64,000 nucleotides of DNA, taken from assembly GCA_021773135.1 (NCBI GenBank), contig JAJFKP010000004.1, forward strand, positions 1 through 64,000. The letters are read 5' to 3'. Numbering within the stretch: the stretch's first letter is position 1; each line of letters starts with the position of its first letter. The notes under the pieces were generated by a model, which saw nothing but the letters and a program-made list of their open reading frames with translations, was not told the DNA's origin and did no database searches. The translations under genes and the position numbers were made by a program. The DNA is from Woeseiaceae bacterium (GTDB lineage: Bacteria; Pseudomonadota; Gammaproteobacteria; Steroidobacterales; Woeseiaceae). This document shows positions 49,146 through 58,461 of the stretch, piece by piece.

Positions 49146-50753
49146 TCAGTTACTAAGGCTCAGGTGCTGACTGTAGTGATAATTCAGCACGTTGTCTCCC
49201 CAACCCTCAACCTGCGGGCTGACCATGCTTTTGTTCACCATGAAATAGAGCGGTATCAGCGGATGGTCCGCGAGCATCTCGCTTTCTGCTTCGCCGAGGA
49301 ACACGTTTCGTCGGACCGGGTCTGTGGATTCAGCCGCGCGTTGCATCAGCGAATCGAAAATCTTGCTCTGATACGCCGTGAAATTTGACGGGTTATCACT
49401 TTCCAGAGTGCTCAGAAACGTGTGCGGGTCATCATAGTCCCCAATCCAGAGCAGGCGAAAAATTTGCGTTATTTCCCGCTGCCTGATGTTGTCGACCAGG
49501 ACCTGGAATTCTTCATTGATGAGCGCTATTTCAAGTCCGGGCAGTTCGTGCCACATCGACTGTGCTGCCAGTGCTATGCGCTTATGCGTATCGGAAGTGT
49601 TATAGCGCAGCTCGAGCCGCAGGGGTTTATTGGCCCCAAAGCCCGCCTCGCGATAGAGTTGTTTCGCTGTGGCGAGTCGTTCCTCAGCTGGCATTGAGGC
49701 ATAGGGAAAACGGCGACCTTGGTATCCCGCAATGCCATCCGGAACCCAGCCGTACGCCGGTTTTTCGCCGCGCCCGACGATATCGTGTGCAATCACCTCT
49801 CTATCGATCGCCATCGACAGTGCCTGCCGCAGTTTCGGGTTTTCGGATAATACCGGTACGGTCATGTTTAAGCCGTAGTAATACACGCTAAGTGCGGCGG
49901 AGACGCGCACCTCAGCCGGCCGTTGAGCCTGCATTTGCGCGAACGCCTCGGGCGGTATCGTGCGCGTGACCTGCAACTCCCCGGCGCGATAGCGACTCAG
50001 CTCGGACATTGGTTCCGACGTTACGTAATGCCGCACGCGATCTATAGCCGTATTTGCGTTATCCCAGTAATGCTCGTTACGCATGAGCTCGATGACGGAG
50101 CCGACCTGCCAGTCAACGAGCTTGTATGCACCATTGCCTACCAGGTTGCCCGGCCGCGTGTGTGCGTCAGCGTGTTCTTCCAGCGAACCGCGGTGCACCG
50201 GAAACATGCTTGGGTGGGTCAACAGGTTGAGAAAGTACGGGACCGCATGCCGCAGGCGTATTTCAAGCGTGTGCGTATCCGTAGCGATGACGCCAAGCTC
50301 GGATGGCGGACGATCGCCTGCAATAATTTCGGCAGCGTTTTCGATATCACTAACGGACTTTACGTACAGCGCGGCCGTCGCCGGGTCGACCAGGCGGCGA
50401 TAGCTGAAAACAAAATCTTCTGCCGTCACCAGCTCACCATTCGACCAGCGCGCATCGGGCCGCAGCCAGAATGTATATTGTCGGCCGTCAGCGGAAACTT
50501 CCCAGCGCTCGGCCGCGGCGGCGCGTAATTCGCCTTGTGGCGTAAGTCCCGTTAACCCCTCGCCGATGTCACGCTGTACATCGTGCGCTTCGGTAGACGC
50601 CGCCCTGTGCACATCGAGGGATTCCGGCTCAACGCCGTTGCCTCGATTGAGCACGGATTCCTGCTCTGGTGACGGGCCGGAACCGCCGCAGGCAGCGAGC
50701 GCCAGGGCGCCCACGACAAGCAGGCAGGCACACCGCCTGCGCAGCTTTTTCAT
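49146..50753 (-). CDS. Periplasmic oligopeptide-binding lipoprotein (OppA-like)
   Basis: About 535 residues from the ATG at 50753; a GTG at 50774 adds seven. Lipoprotein signal ending in CLLVVGALALAAC. Family-5 extracellular solute-binding fold: NGVEPESLDVHRAASTEAH, the typical EGLTGLTPQG, WSNGELVTAEDFVFSYRRLVDP, NGAYKLVDW and NPKLRQALSMAIDRE. It delivers peptides to OppBC-DF. 75 bases downstream of mnmG on the same strand, so it may be transcribed with it. Confidence 0.95.
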   Translation of the reverse strand: MKKLRRRCACLLVVGALALAACGGSGPSPEQESVLNRGNGVEPESLDVHRAASTEAHDVQRDIGEGLTGLTPQGELRAAAAERWEVSADGRQYTFWLRPDARWSNGELVTAEDFVFSYRRLVDPATAALYVKSVSDIENAAEIIAGDRPPSELGVIATDTHTLEIRLRHAVPYFLNLLTHPSMFPVHRGSLEEHADAHTRPGNLVGNGAYKLVDWQVGSVIELMRNEHYWDNANTAIDRVRHYVTSEPMSELSRYRAGELQVTRTIPPEAFAQMQAQRPAEVRVSAALSVYYYGLNMTVPVLSENPKLRQALSMAIDREVIAHDIVGRGEKPAYGWVPDGIAGYQGRRFPYASMPAEERLATAKQLYREAGFGANKPLRLELRYNTSDTHKRIALAAQSMWHELPGLEIALINEEFQVLVDNIRQREITQIFRLLWIGDYDDPHTFLSTLESDNPSNFTAYQSKIFDSLMQRAAESTDPVRRNVFLGEAESEMLADHPLIPLYFMVNKSMVSPQVEGWGDNVLNYHYSQHLSLSN

Positions 50754-50828
50754 CTTGATCGATAAGGCCTTCACGACTGTGAGAATACCCTAATACAGGT
50801 GCCTTTCCGTGCGGCAATTCACCGCTTG

Positions 50829-52787
50829 CTATGCGGCGCCGTCTCGGATTTGGAGCGCCGGCGGCGCACTTTTTTCGGCGTCGCTGCCGTGGTTCATCTG
50901 CCGCTTCTTCAAATGGATCAACAACAGGGAAATTGTGGCCGGGGTAACGCCCTCCAGGCGGGCCGCGTGTCCAAGCGTCTCCGGTCGCGCCGATTGCAGC
51001 CGCTGCAGCGCTTCCGTGGATAGCCCGGTGACATCTGCATAAACGATGTTATCCGGTAAGGCGAGACCGGCCTGCCGGGCATGTTTGTCGATCTCACGCT
51101 GTTGCCGCTCAATGTAGCCCGCATATTTCGCCCTGACCTCGAGCTGTAGCGCCACCTCATCCGCCTGTTCGTCCGTCATATCGGCCTGCCAGTCGCCGCA
51201 ACCAACCGCTGACAGCGATGTAATAGCCGCATAGTTGTACTCAGGCCGGCGCAGCAGGTCCGACGCCCTGCATTCGCGCCGCAAACTGCTGCCGAGCGTT
51301 TTCCTGTCGCCCTCATCGAGTCGCTGCGGGTGCAAGACGATTGCATCAAGCCGCTCCTGTTCCTTGGCGACGGCGTCGCATTTCGTTGTAAAGATTCGCC
51401 AGCGCTGGTCATTAACGATGCCCATGTCCCGCCCAATCGGTGTGAGGCGAACATCAGCATTGTCTTCGCGCAGCAACAAACGGAACTCCGCGCGCGATGT
51501 AAACATACGGTACGGCTCGCTGACACCGCGCGTAATCAGGTCGTCGACCAGGACACCCAGGTATGCCTCGCTGCGCAGCGGGTACCATTGTTCCCGGTCG
51601 GCTGCCTTACGCGCAGCATTCAGGCCCGCCAGCAAACCCTGCGCGCCAGCTTCCTCGTAGCCGGTCGTGCCATTTATCTGGCCCGCAAAGTAAAGACCGG
51701 ACAGGCACTTTGTCTCAAGCGTCGGGCGCAGGTCACGTGGATCGAAATAGTCGTACTCGATAGCGTAACCCGGCTGGGTGATATGCGCTTTTTCGAAGCC
51801 GATCAGCGAACGAACGAAACGCTTTTGTGTTGCATACGGCAGGCTGGTTGAAATACCGTTCGGATAGATTTCGTGTGTATCGAGTCCTTCCGGCTCCACG
51901 AATACCTGGTGCGAATCACGTTCTGCAAAGCGCATTACTTTGTCTTCTATCGAAGGACAGTAACGCGGTCCTACGCCCTCGATCATGCCGCTATACATGG
52001 GCGATTCGGACAACGAGTCGCGAATAATGTCATGCGTCTCTTCAGTCGTATGCGAAATGTGGCAACTTACCTGCCGCGGATGGTCCGCTCTCCTGCCAAC
52101 AAACGAAAAGACGGGCAGCGGCTCGTCACCCGGCTGCTCTGTCATCAATGCATAATCAAGTGTCTTGCCGTCAACCCGCGGCGGTGTTCCTGTTTTCAGT
52201 CGAGCAACTCTGAACGGAAGTTCCCGTAAACGTTCGGCAAGCCGGTTGGCGGGTTGCTCGCCCGCGCGCCCCCCTGCTCGTTCCGTTTTACCAATCAGGA
52301 TGCGCCCGCCCAGAAAAGTGCCGACCGTCAGGACCACCGTTGGCGCGAGAAATCGAATGCCCAGTCCGGTCACAACGCCGGACACCTGCTCGCCATGCAC
52401 AATCAGGTCTTCGACCGACTGCTGAAAAATTGACAGCCCGGGCTGGTTTTCAAGAACCTGGCGGATGGCCTGGCGGTACAGGACGCGATCTGCCTGGGCC
52501 CGCGTCGCACGCACCGCGGGACCCTTGCTTGCGTTCAGGGTACGAAACTGAATGCCGGCACGGTCGATCGCCTGCGCCATGGCACCGCCAAGCGCATCGA
52601 TTTCTTTCGTCAGGTGGCCCTTGCCTATGCCCCCGATAGCGGGGTTGCAGCTCATCTGGCCGAGCGTCGAGATGTTCTGGGTAATCAGAAGGGTCCGGGC
52701 ACCGGCCCGCGCGGCAGCAAGGCTCGCTTCCGTACCGGCATGTCCGCCGCCAACGACGATCACATCAAATGACGATTCTGCTCGCAT
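50829..52787 (-). CDS. mnmG: tRNA uridine-5-carboxymethylaminomethyl modification enzyme MnmG
   Basis: 652 residues. FAD-binding GGGHAGTEA at 13-21, [34 protein letters not shown] and the C-terminal helical domain with PEYNYAAI. With MnmE it modifies the wobble uridine of several tRNAs. About 20 residues longer than the E. coli protein. Unusually it is separated from both mnmE (4.3 kb) and rsmG (17.6 kb). Confidence 0.97.
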   Translation of the reverse strand: MRAESSFDVIVVGGGHAGTEASLAAARAGARTLLITQNISTLGQMSCNPAIGGIGKGHLTKEIDALGGAMAQAIDRAGIQFRTLNASKGPAVRATRAQADRVLYRQAIRQVLENQPGLSIFQQSVEDLIVHGEQVSGVVTGLGIRFLAPTVVLTVGTFLGGRILIGKTERAGGRAGEQPANRLAERLRELPFRVARLKTGTPPRVDGKTLDYALMTEQPGDEPLPVFSFVGRRADHPRQVSCHISHTTEETHDIIRDSLSESPMYSGMIEGVGPRYCPSIEDKVMRFAERDSHQVFVEPEGLDTHEIYPNGISTSLPYATQKRFVRSLIGFEKAHITQPGYAIEYDYFDPRDLRPTLETKCLSGLYFAGQINGTTGYEEAGAQGLLAGLNAARKAADREQWYPLRSEAYLGVLVDDLITRGVSEPYRMFTSRAEFRLLLREDNADVRLTPIGRDMGIVNDQRWRIFTTKCDAVAKEQERLDAIVLHPQRLDEGDRKTLGSSLRRECRASDLLRRPEYNYAAITSLSAVGCGDWQADMTDEQADEVALQLEVRAKYAGYIERQQREIDKHARQAGLALPDNIVYADVTGLSTEALQRLQSARPETLGHAARLEGVTPATISLLLIHLKKRQMNHGSDAEKSAPPALQIRDGAA

Positions 52788-52901
52788 TGCTCAAATTTTG
52801 ACCAGTTGCGTGGGGTGCGCCATTCTAATAGCAGGGGCACCCCAGCGCCATAAGGCTTTACTTATATTGGCCCTTTCTGGAATATTGCAGCGCCTTTGAA
52901 C

Positions 52902-54404
52902 ATGCGGAATCTCCCTTTGACGAATCGAATGCATCTGCCGGCGCTGCTGCTCGCGCTGCTGGTTACGGTACCCGCGTTGTCGCAGGACGACACCCAGGCT
53001 GTGGCTGCGCCGACACTGGCACTGGAAGATTGCCGAATTCGGGCCGGTGAGGGATATCCAGGCATCAAGGCGCGCTGCGGCACCTTCACGCGACCGGAGG
53101 ACCCGGCCAACCCTGCTTCCGCAACGCTCGAGCTGTTCGTTGCCGTCGTGCCGGCACTCAGTCTTGAGCCGGATGCTGATCCCCTGGTGCCGATAGCCGG
53201 CGGACCCGGGCAGGCCTCGACGGAATTTTATGCCTCCGTTGCTACCGCATTCGAGGCAGTGCGCCGTACACGGGACATCGTATTGCTTGATCAGCGTGGG
53301 ACCGGCCGATCGGCACCAATGACCTGTGAAGTCGATGAAGGTTTCATCGAAGCCCGCTTCTCCCGCGAAGAGACCATCGCGCAAACGGAACTTTGTCTTG
53401 AGGATCTGCCGCATGATCCGCGCTTTTTTACCACCAGCGTTGCAGTACAGGATCTTGAAGCATTGCGCATTGCCTTAGGCTACGGGCAATTTAATGTCTA
53501 CGGCATTTCTTATGGAACCCGGGTGGCACAGCATTTCATGCGCCGTTACCCGGCATCGACTCGCTCGGTCATCCTCGATGGCGTCGTGCCACCACAAATT
53601 GCACTGGGGCCGGGCATTGCGATCGAAGCACAGAATACGCTGGACGCCATATTCGACCGCTGCGGGGAAAACACGGACTGTAACGAACGTTTTCCCAATC
53701 TGCGCAACGAATTTTCGGCACTCAAAGCACGCCTTGCACAGCAACCGGTAAGCGTGCAGCTCCCACACCCGCGAACGGGCGAACCGGAAGTCGTGCAACT
53801 GGGCGACCAGGACATGGCAGGGGCCCTGCGATTGCTCAGCTATCACCCGAGTTCCGTCGCACTGATGCCATTGCTGATCGACCAGGCGGTTAAGGAGAAC
53901 TACCTGCCGCTGGCCGCACAGTTCATGATGATCTCCGAGAGCATGTCGGATGCCCTGAATATTGGTATGCACAATGCGGTGGTATGTACTGAAGATGCCC
54001 CCTACTTTGCTGGCGAGAACATCACAGTCGAAGCGCTCGAGGCGACCTACATTGGACCGCTGCAACTCGAAGCGCTGGACGCCATTTGTTCGGTCTGGCC
54101 GCAGGGTGTACTTGACGACGACTTCAAAGCACCGGTTGCATCAGACATACCGGTATTGTTGTTATCGGGTGAGGCCGATCCGATCACGCCGCCAGCCTAT
54201 GCGGATCTCGCCGCCGTCGATCTTGGCAACTTCACGCACCTGACTGGCGCGAAACAGGGTCATGGCCAGGCTCCTCGAGGCTGTATGCCAAAGATCATTG
54301 GCGAATTCGTTGCGGCGGCTGATGCGTCATCCCTGCAGACAGACTGCCTGGAGCGACTGCATGCCATGCCGTTTTTCCTGGATTTTTCCGGTCCCGCACC
54401 ATGA
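52902..54404 (+). CDS. Secreted alpha/beta hydrolase (tripeptidyl aminopeptidase-like)
   Basis: About 500 residues; ATG at 52902 chosen over a TTG two codons before. Signal peptide about 1-28. GGPGQAS oxyanion motif near residue 100, DQRGTGRSAP, nucleophile Ser203 in YGISYGTRVA, and a C-terminal TAP-like domain with GEADPITPP and a final KQGHGQAPRGC histidine. It resembles proline iminopeptidase or TAP-type enzymes that release N-terminal di/tripeptides. Overlaps the next gene by 4 bases, so it is an operon with the exporter genes. Confidence 0.92.
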   Translation: MRNLPLTNRMHLPALLLALLVTVPALSQDDTQAVAAPTLALEDCRIRAGEGYPGIKARCGTFTRPEDPANPASATLELFVAVVPALSLEPDADPLVPIAGGPGQASTEFYASVATAFEAVRRTRDIVLLDQRGTGRSAPMTCEVDEGFIEARFSREETIAQTELCLEDLPHDPRFFTTSVAVQDLEALRIALGYGQFNVYGISYGTRVAQHFMRRYPASTRSVILDGVVPPQIALGPGIAIEAQNTLDAIFDRCGENTDCNERFPNLRNEFSALKARLAQQPVSVQLPHPRTGEPEVVQLGDQDMAGALRLLSYHPSSVALMPLLIDQAVKENYLPLAAQFMMISESMSDALNIGMHNAVVCTEDAPYFAGENITVEALEATYIGPLQLEALDAICSVWPQGVLDDDFKAPVASDIPVLLLSGEADPITPPAYADLAAVDLGNFTHLTGAKQGHGQAPRGCMPKIIGEFVAAADASSLQTDCLERLHAMPFFLDFSGPAP

Positions 54405-55132
54405 TCAGGGTGACTGATCTGCGCAAGTCGTTCGGTGATGTCAAGGCCGTGCAGGGAGTCTCGTTTAACGCCGATGACGGCAAGATTACGGGCCTGCTCG
54501 GGCCGAACGGCGCCGGCAAATCGACGACTCTCCGAACCCTGTACACGGTACTGAAACCGGATTCGGGTACGGCGACGATCGACGGCGTGGATGTGGTCAC
54601 GGACAGCCTTGCCGCGCGGGCCCGCATCGGTTCCCTGCCGCATGGCTCAGGCCTCTACCCGCACCTGACCGCGCGGGAGAATATCGCCTACTACGCCAGG
54701 CTTTACGAGATGCCCCCGGACACAATTGATGCGGCCGTGCAAACAGTCATTGACCAGCTTGATATCAATGATTTTGCCGACCGGCGCACCAAAGGGTTTT
54801 CACAGGGGCAGAGGACCAAGGTGTCTCTGGCACGCGCGCTGGTGCACGGACCACAGAATATCCTGCTGGATGAGCCGAGCAACGGCCTGGACGTGATGGC
54901 CACGCGTTCGTTACGTGAGCGCATTCGTGAACTGAAAGCGGCTGGCAAATGCGTCCTGTTCTCCAGTCACGTAATGCAGGAAGTGGCTGCTTTATGCGAC
55001 GAGATTGTCATCATTGCAGCGGGTCAGGTCGCACTGCATGACACCACCGACGGCATTCGCAGGGCAACCGGCTGCGACGATCTCGAGGAAGCCTTCGTCA
55101 AGGCAATCGGGATGGTGGAGCCCGTTTCATGA
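54401..55132 (+). CDS. ABC transporter ATP-binding protein (NatA-like)
   Basis: 243 residues. Walker A GPNGAGKST at 34-42, signature FSQGQRTKV (a variant of LSGGQ), Walker B ILLDEPSNGLD, H-loop SSHVMQE. It belongs to the ABC-2 exporter group with sodium-exporting NatA. Start overlaps the hydrolase stop (ATGA) and its end overlaps the permease gene by 4 bases. Confidence 0.93.
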   Translation: MIRVTDLRKSFGDVKAVQGVSFNADDGKITGLLGPNGAGKSTTLRTLYTVLKPDSGTATIDGVDVVTDSLAARARIGSLPHGSGLYPHLTARENIAYYARLYEMPPDTIDAAVQTVIDQLDINDFADRRTKGFSQGQRTKVSLARALVHGPQNILLDEPSNGLDVMATRSLRERIRELKAAGKCVLFSSHVMQEVAALCDEIVIIAAGQVALHDTTDGIRRATGCDDLEEAFVKAIGMVEPVS

Positions 55133-56307
55133 AAACCATTCGCACTGTTTTCCTGAAAGAAGTGAAGGACAATTTTCGCGATCGCCGCACGCTGGTCTCG
55201 GCGCTATTGATGGGACCCTTGTTTGGTCCGATTTTGTTTGCGTTCGTCATCAACCTGTCCGTAAAACAATCGTTGAGCAGCGCCGACGAAGCGCTGGATC
55301 TGCCCGTGATCGGCAGCGATTACGCACCGAACCTGATGACCTACCTGGAAAGCAACAACATTACTATCGTTGACGGTCCGCCGACCCGTGACGATGCAAT
55401 CAACAGTGTTGGCAATGGCGAACATGACGTTGTGCTTGTTATTCCGGAAACTTTTGGCGAACACCTGTCAGAGATGACGCCTGCAACCGTCGAAGTGATA
55501 ACAGATCAGGCCAATACCCAGGCAGAACGGGAAACGCGGCGCGCGACGCGCACACTGCGCGCCTACAACCAGGAATTGGCGGCCATGCGGCTGACGGCGC
55601 GAGGCGTTAACCCGGTGATCATGCGACCGCTGAATGTCGACGAGGTGGACGTATCGACGCCAAGCGGCCGCTCTGCAATTCTTCTTGGCATGCTCAGCTA
55701 CTTCTTTATTTTTGCCTTGTTGACCGGCGGTATGAACCTGGCGATCGACGCCACGGCCGGCGAACGGGAGCGTGGTTCTCTGGAACCCTTGTTATGTCTG
55801 CCGGTTAAACGCGACCACCTCATTTACGGCAAGATCTTTGCGACCTGCCTGTTTATGGCGATCTCATTGAGCCTGAGCCTGATCTGTTTTCACTTCACAC
55901 TGAAATTCATGCCGCTGCAGGAATTGGGGATGACGCCGAATTTCGGTTCGCTGGTCGTACTGATGGCCTTCCTGCTGCTGGTTCCGTTTGCGCTGGTTGG
56001 CGCATCACTCATGACGCTGGTGGCGTCTTTTACCAAGAGTTTCAAAGAGGCGCAGACCTGGGTCAGCGTGGTATTGCTGGCACCGACCATGCCCATCCTG
56101 GTCGTGTCTATCCTGATGGTGCGCCCCAGCACAGCGCTGATGTTTATTCCGTCTTTGAGCCAGCACCTGCTACTCGTCGGGCTGATCAAGAACGAGGCAC
56201 TGAACTGGCTGCATGTAGTCGTATCGGTGGGCGGCACGCTGGCAATAGGCGCCGTATTGACCTGGATCTGCGCCAGGTTGTATCGACGTGAAGGCCTGTT
56301 GGGCTGA
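55129..56307 (+). CDS. ABC-2 type transporter permease (NatB-like)
   Basis: 392 residues. One N-terminal membrane helix (about 20-40), a large extracytoplasmic domain (about 45-180), then five to six membrane segments after residue 190 (ILLGMLSYFFIFALLTGGMNLAIDATAGERERGSLEPLL is the typical ABC-2 segment, given here in pieces: FFIFALLTGG, GERERGSLEPLL). Works with the ATPase gene 4 bases overlapping upstream. Sodium efflux is one possible role; substrate not shown. Confidence 0.92.
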   Translation: MKTIRTVFLKEVKDNFRDRRTLVSALLMGPLFGPILFAFVINLSVKQSLSSADEALDLPVIGSDYAPNLMTYLESNNITIVDGPPTRDDAINSVGNGEHDVVLVIPETFGEHLSEMTPATVEVITDQANTQAERETRRATRTLRAYNQELAAMRLTARGVNPVIMRPLNVDEVDVSTPSGRSAILLGMLSYFFIFALLTGGMNLAIDATAGERERGSLEPLLCLPVKRDHLIYGKIFATCLFMAISLSLSLICFHFTLKFMPLQELGMTPNFGSLVVLMAFLLLVPFALVGASLMTLVASFTKSFKEAQTWVSVVLLAPTMPILVVSILMVRPSTALMFIPSLSQHLLLVGLIKNEALNWLHVVVSVGGTLAIGAVLTWICARLYRREGLLG

Positions 56308-56345
56308 ACGCCGCAGCCGGCGGGAATTGCCTGGCCGTCGCGGCG

Positions 56346-56915
56346 CTATCGAAAATACATCCGTGCGTTGATCTGAAATACATTGACGTCATCCCAGAGC
56401 GTCGCCCGTAGCCCGAGGCTCAGCGTTTCTGTCAGGCTCAGCAGGATGCCTGCGTTCGCGCGAGTCTCGCTGTCGGAATCGTCGAAGTCGATGTAGTCGA
56501 GACCGCCATATAACTCTACCGTCTCGCTTATGGATCCCCGCAGGCCAATGCCCATCGAAAGGCCGCTATCGTCGGCCGAACCTATGAGTGCGTCTGCCTC
56601 GATATCAATGTAGGCAAGATTTGCGTATACATCCATGAAGGGAGAGAGGTTGGTGTGGTAACCAACGCCTATCTCCAGGATGGTGAGGTCGGTGCCGAAA
56701 TCGATATCTGCCGCCTGGTAATCACCGAATACGTGGAAGTTTTCATCGATCTCAAGCGAGCCGCTGACACCCAGGCCGTCGCCATCGACATCGAGCGACG
56801 AAGCATCCAGATCCACCCTTCCGTATGAAGCCTGCACGTAATTGAAGTTGGTTCCCTGTGCCGCGACCGTTGCCGAAAACGCGATAAGGATAACCATGAA
56901 AACTGAACGCAACAT
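56346..56915 (-). CDS. Small outer-membrane beta-barrel protein (Ax21-like)
   Basis: 189 residues. Signal peptide about 1-19. Alternating strands with FNYVQASYGRVD at the mature N-terminus, FHVFGDYQAADID, LEIGVGYHTNLSPFMDVYANL and a final RMYFR strand. The layout (FNYVEGGY..., FHVFGGY..DID, VGVGYNHSLSD) matches Ax21-type small barrels of xanthomonads closely. Function of that family is debated. Convergent with the ABC-2 permease gene 38 bases away. Confidence 0.8.
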   Translation of the reverse strand: MLRSVFMVILIAFSATVAAQGTNFNYVQASYGRVDLDASSLDVDGDGLGVSGSLEIDENFHVFGDYQAADIDFGTDLTILEIGVGYHTNLSPFMDVYANLAYIDIEADALIGSADDSGLSMGIGLRGSISETVELYGGLDYIDFDDSDSETRANAGILLSLTETLSLGLRATLWDDVNVFQINARMYFR

Positions 56916-57080
56916 GACGCTCTCCTGACTTTGCCCAAGTTAAGATATGAGTGGTTTGCACCCTGCGAGTGCAAGGTACTCTTTTTCGTGCGCAGGCGGA
57001 AGTCGTGAGGGGTACATTTGCAGATTCGCTCACCTGCGAGCCATGGAAGCACGCTGTCGCGTTGCCGCAAGGCGAGCTGT

Positions 57081-58433
57081 CTACTTGCCGATACAGAATT
57101 CTGAAAATATTCGTCCCAGGAGATCGTCACTGGAAAATGTGCCGGTGATCGTACCAAGCGCCGCGTGCGACATGCGCAACTCTTCGGCGAGCAACTCTCC
57201 TGCCCTGTCGGCGTCGAGAGCGTGGCGGCCGGCTGCGAAATGCCGTGCCGACTCCTCTATGGCACTAACGTGTCTTTGGCGCGCGGTCAGCGCGCCCTCG
57301 CCGAAATCTTCGAACCCCGCCAGTGCTTTAATCGCGCGCTGCAGCGCTTCCATGCCCTCGCCGGTAGTGGCAGAGAAACTGATGCTGCCGGCGTCATCCA
57401 CAGGACGGCGGGACGATGGCTCGCGCAGGTCTGATTTGTTGCGGACAATAATTGTTGGTATGCCCGCGGGGATCTCTTTGTCGGTTGTATCGCTCGTGTT
57501 GTTCGTCACGTCCTGTACCCACAAAACGGCATCGGCGGTCGCAAGCGCCTCTTTCGCGCGCCTTATTCCTTCTGCTTCTATGCGGTCCGGATCGTTCCGC
57601 AGGCCGGCCGTATCGACCAGCTCAACCGTCAAGCCGTCTATGCTTATTTGCTCGCGAATGATGTCGCGCGTGGTGCCCGCCACTTCGGTAACGATTGCGG
57701 CATCCTGGCCGCTGAGCAAATTTAGCAGGCTTGATTTACCCGCATTGGGTTTGCCCACGATGACAAAACGGAGCCCGTCACGCAGGATACGTCCCGACCT
57801 CGCGACCCTTAACAACGAAGCAATCTCTGCTTCGCACTCATCGAGCTTGCGATGAAGTTTGTCGTCGGCGAGAAAATCGATCTCTTCCTCCGGAAAATCG
57901 ATCGCTGACTCAACCTGCAGGCGCAGGTTAATGAGCAGCTCAGCCAGCGCGTCAACCCGGCGGGAGAACTCGCCCTGCAATGACCGGTGTGCTGCCCGCG
58001 CGGCCTGCACGGTACCGCTGTCAATCAGGTCTGCAACAGCCTCTGCCTGGGCCAGGTCCAGCTTCCCATTCAGGAATGCGCGCTTTGAAAACTCGCCTGG
58101 TTCGGCTCGCCGTGCGCCAATGCTGATCGCAGCTTCAACCAGTGCTGTGATGATTACGGGTCCGCCGTGAGCCTGCAGCTCGAGCACAGGCTCGCCGGTG
58201 AAAGACGCCGGCGCAGGAAAATAAAGTGCGAGTCCTGAGTCAATGGGGAGCGAGTCTCTGTCGCGGAAGGTCGCCATGGTTGCGTGACGTGCGCGAGGAA
58301 CCCGGCCCAGCATCTGCACGGCGATTTTTTCCGCGTTTGAACCGGAGATGCGCACCACGCCGACGCCACCTTTTCCAGCCGGCGTCGCGGGCGCGACAAT
58401 CGTGTCATCAATATAGTCTGGCTGGCCGCTCAT
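57081..58433 (-). CDS. mnmE: tRNA modification GTPase MnmE
   Basis: 450 residues. N-terminal tetrahydrofolate-binding domain (TIVAPATPAGKGGVGVVRISG), G domain with GKPNAGKSSLLN, GTTRD, DTAGLR and NKSD, and the conserved C-terminal CIGK. GTPase partner of MnmG in wobble-uridine modification. 28 bases after yidC. Confidence 0.97.
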   Translation of the reverse strand: MSGQPDYIDDTIVAPATPAGKGGVGVVRISGSNAEKIAVQMLGRVPRARHATMATFRDRDSLPIDSGLALYFPAPASFTGEPVLELQAHGGPVIITALVEAAISIGARRAEPGEFSKRAFLNGKLDLAQAEAVADLIDSGTVQAARAAHRSLQGEFSRRVDALAELLINLRLQVESAIDFPEEEIDFLADDKLHRKLDECEAEIASLLRVARSGRILRDGLRFVIVGKPNAGKSSLLNLLSGQDAAIVTEVAGTTRDIIREQISIDGLTVELVDTAGLRNDPDRIEAEGIRRAKEALATADAVLWVQDVTNNTSDTTDKEIPAGIPTIIVRNKSDLREPSSRRPVDDAGSISFSATTGEGMEALQRAIKALAGFEDFGEGALTARQRHVSAIEESARHFAAGRHALDADRAGELLAEELRMSHAALGTITGTFSSDDLLGRIFSEFCIGK

Positions 58434-58461
58434 ACGAGCCCTCGCCTCACACCGTCACTGG

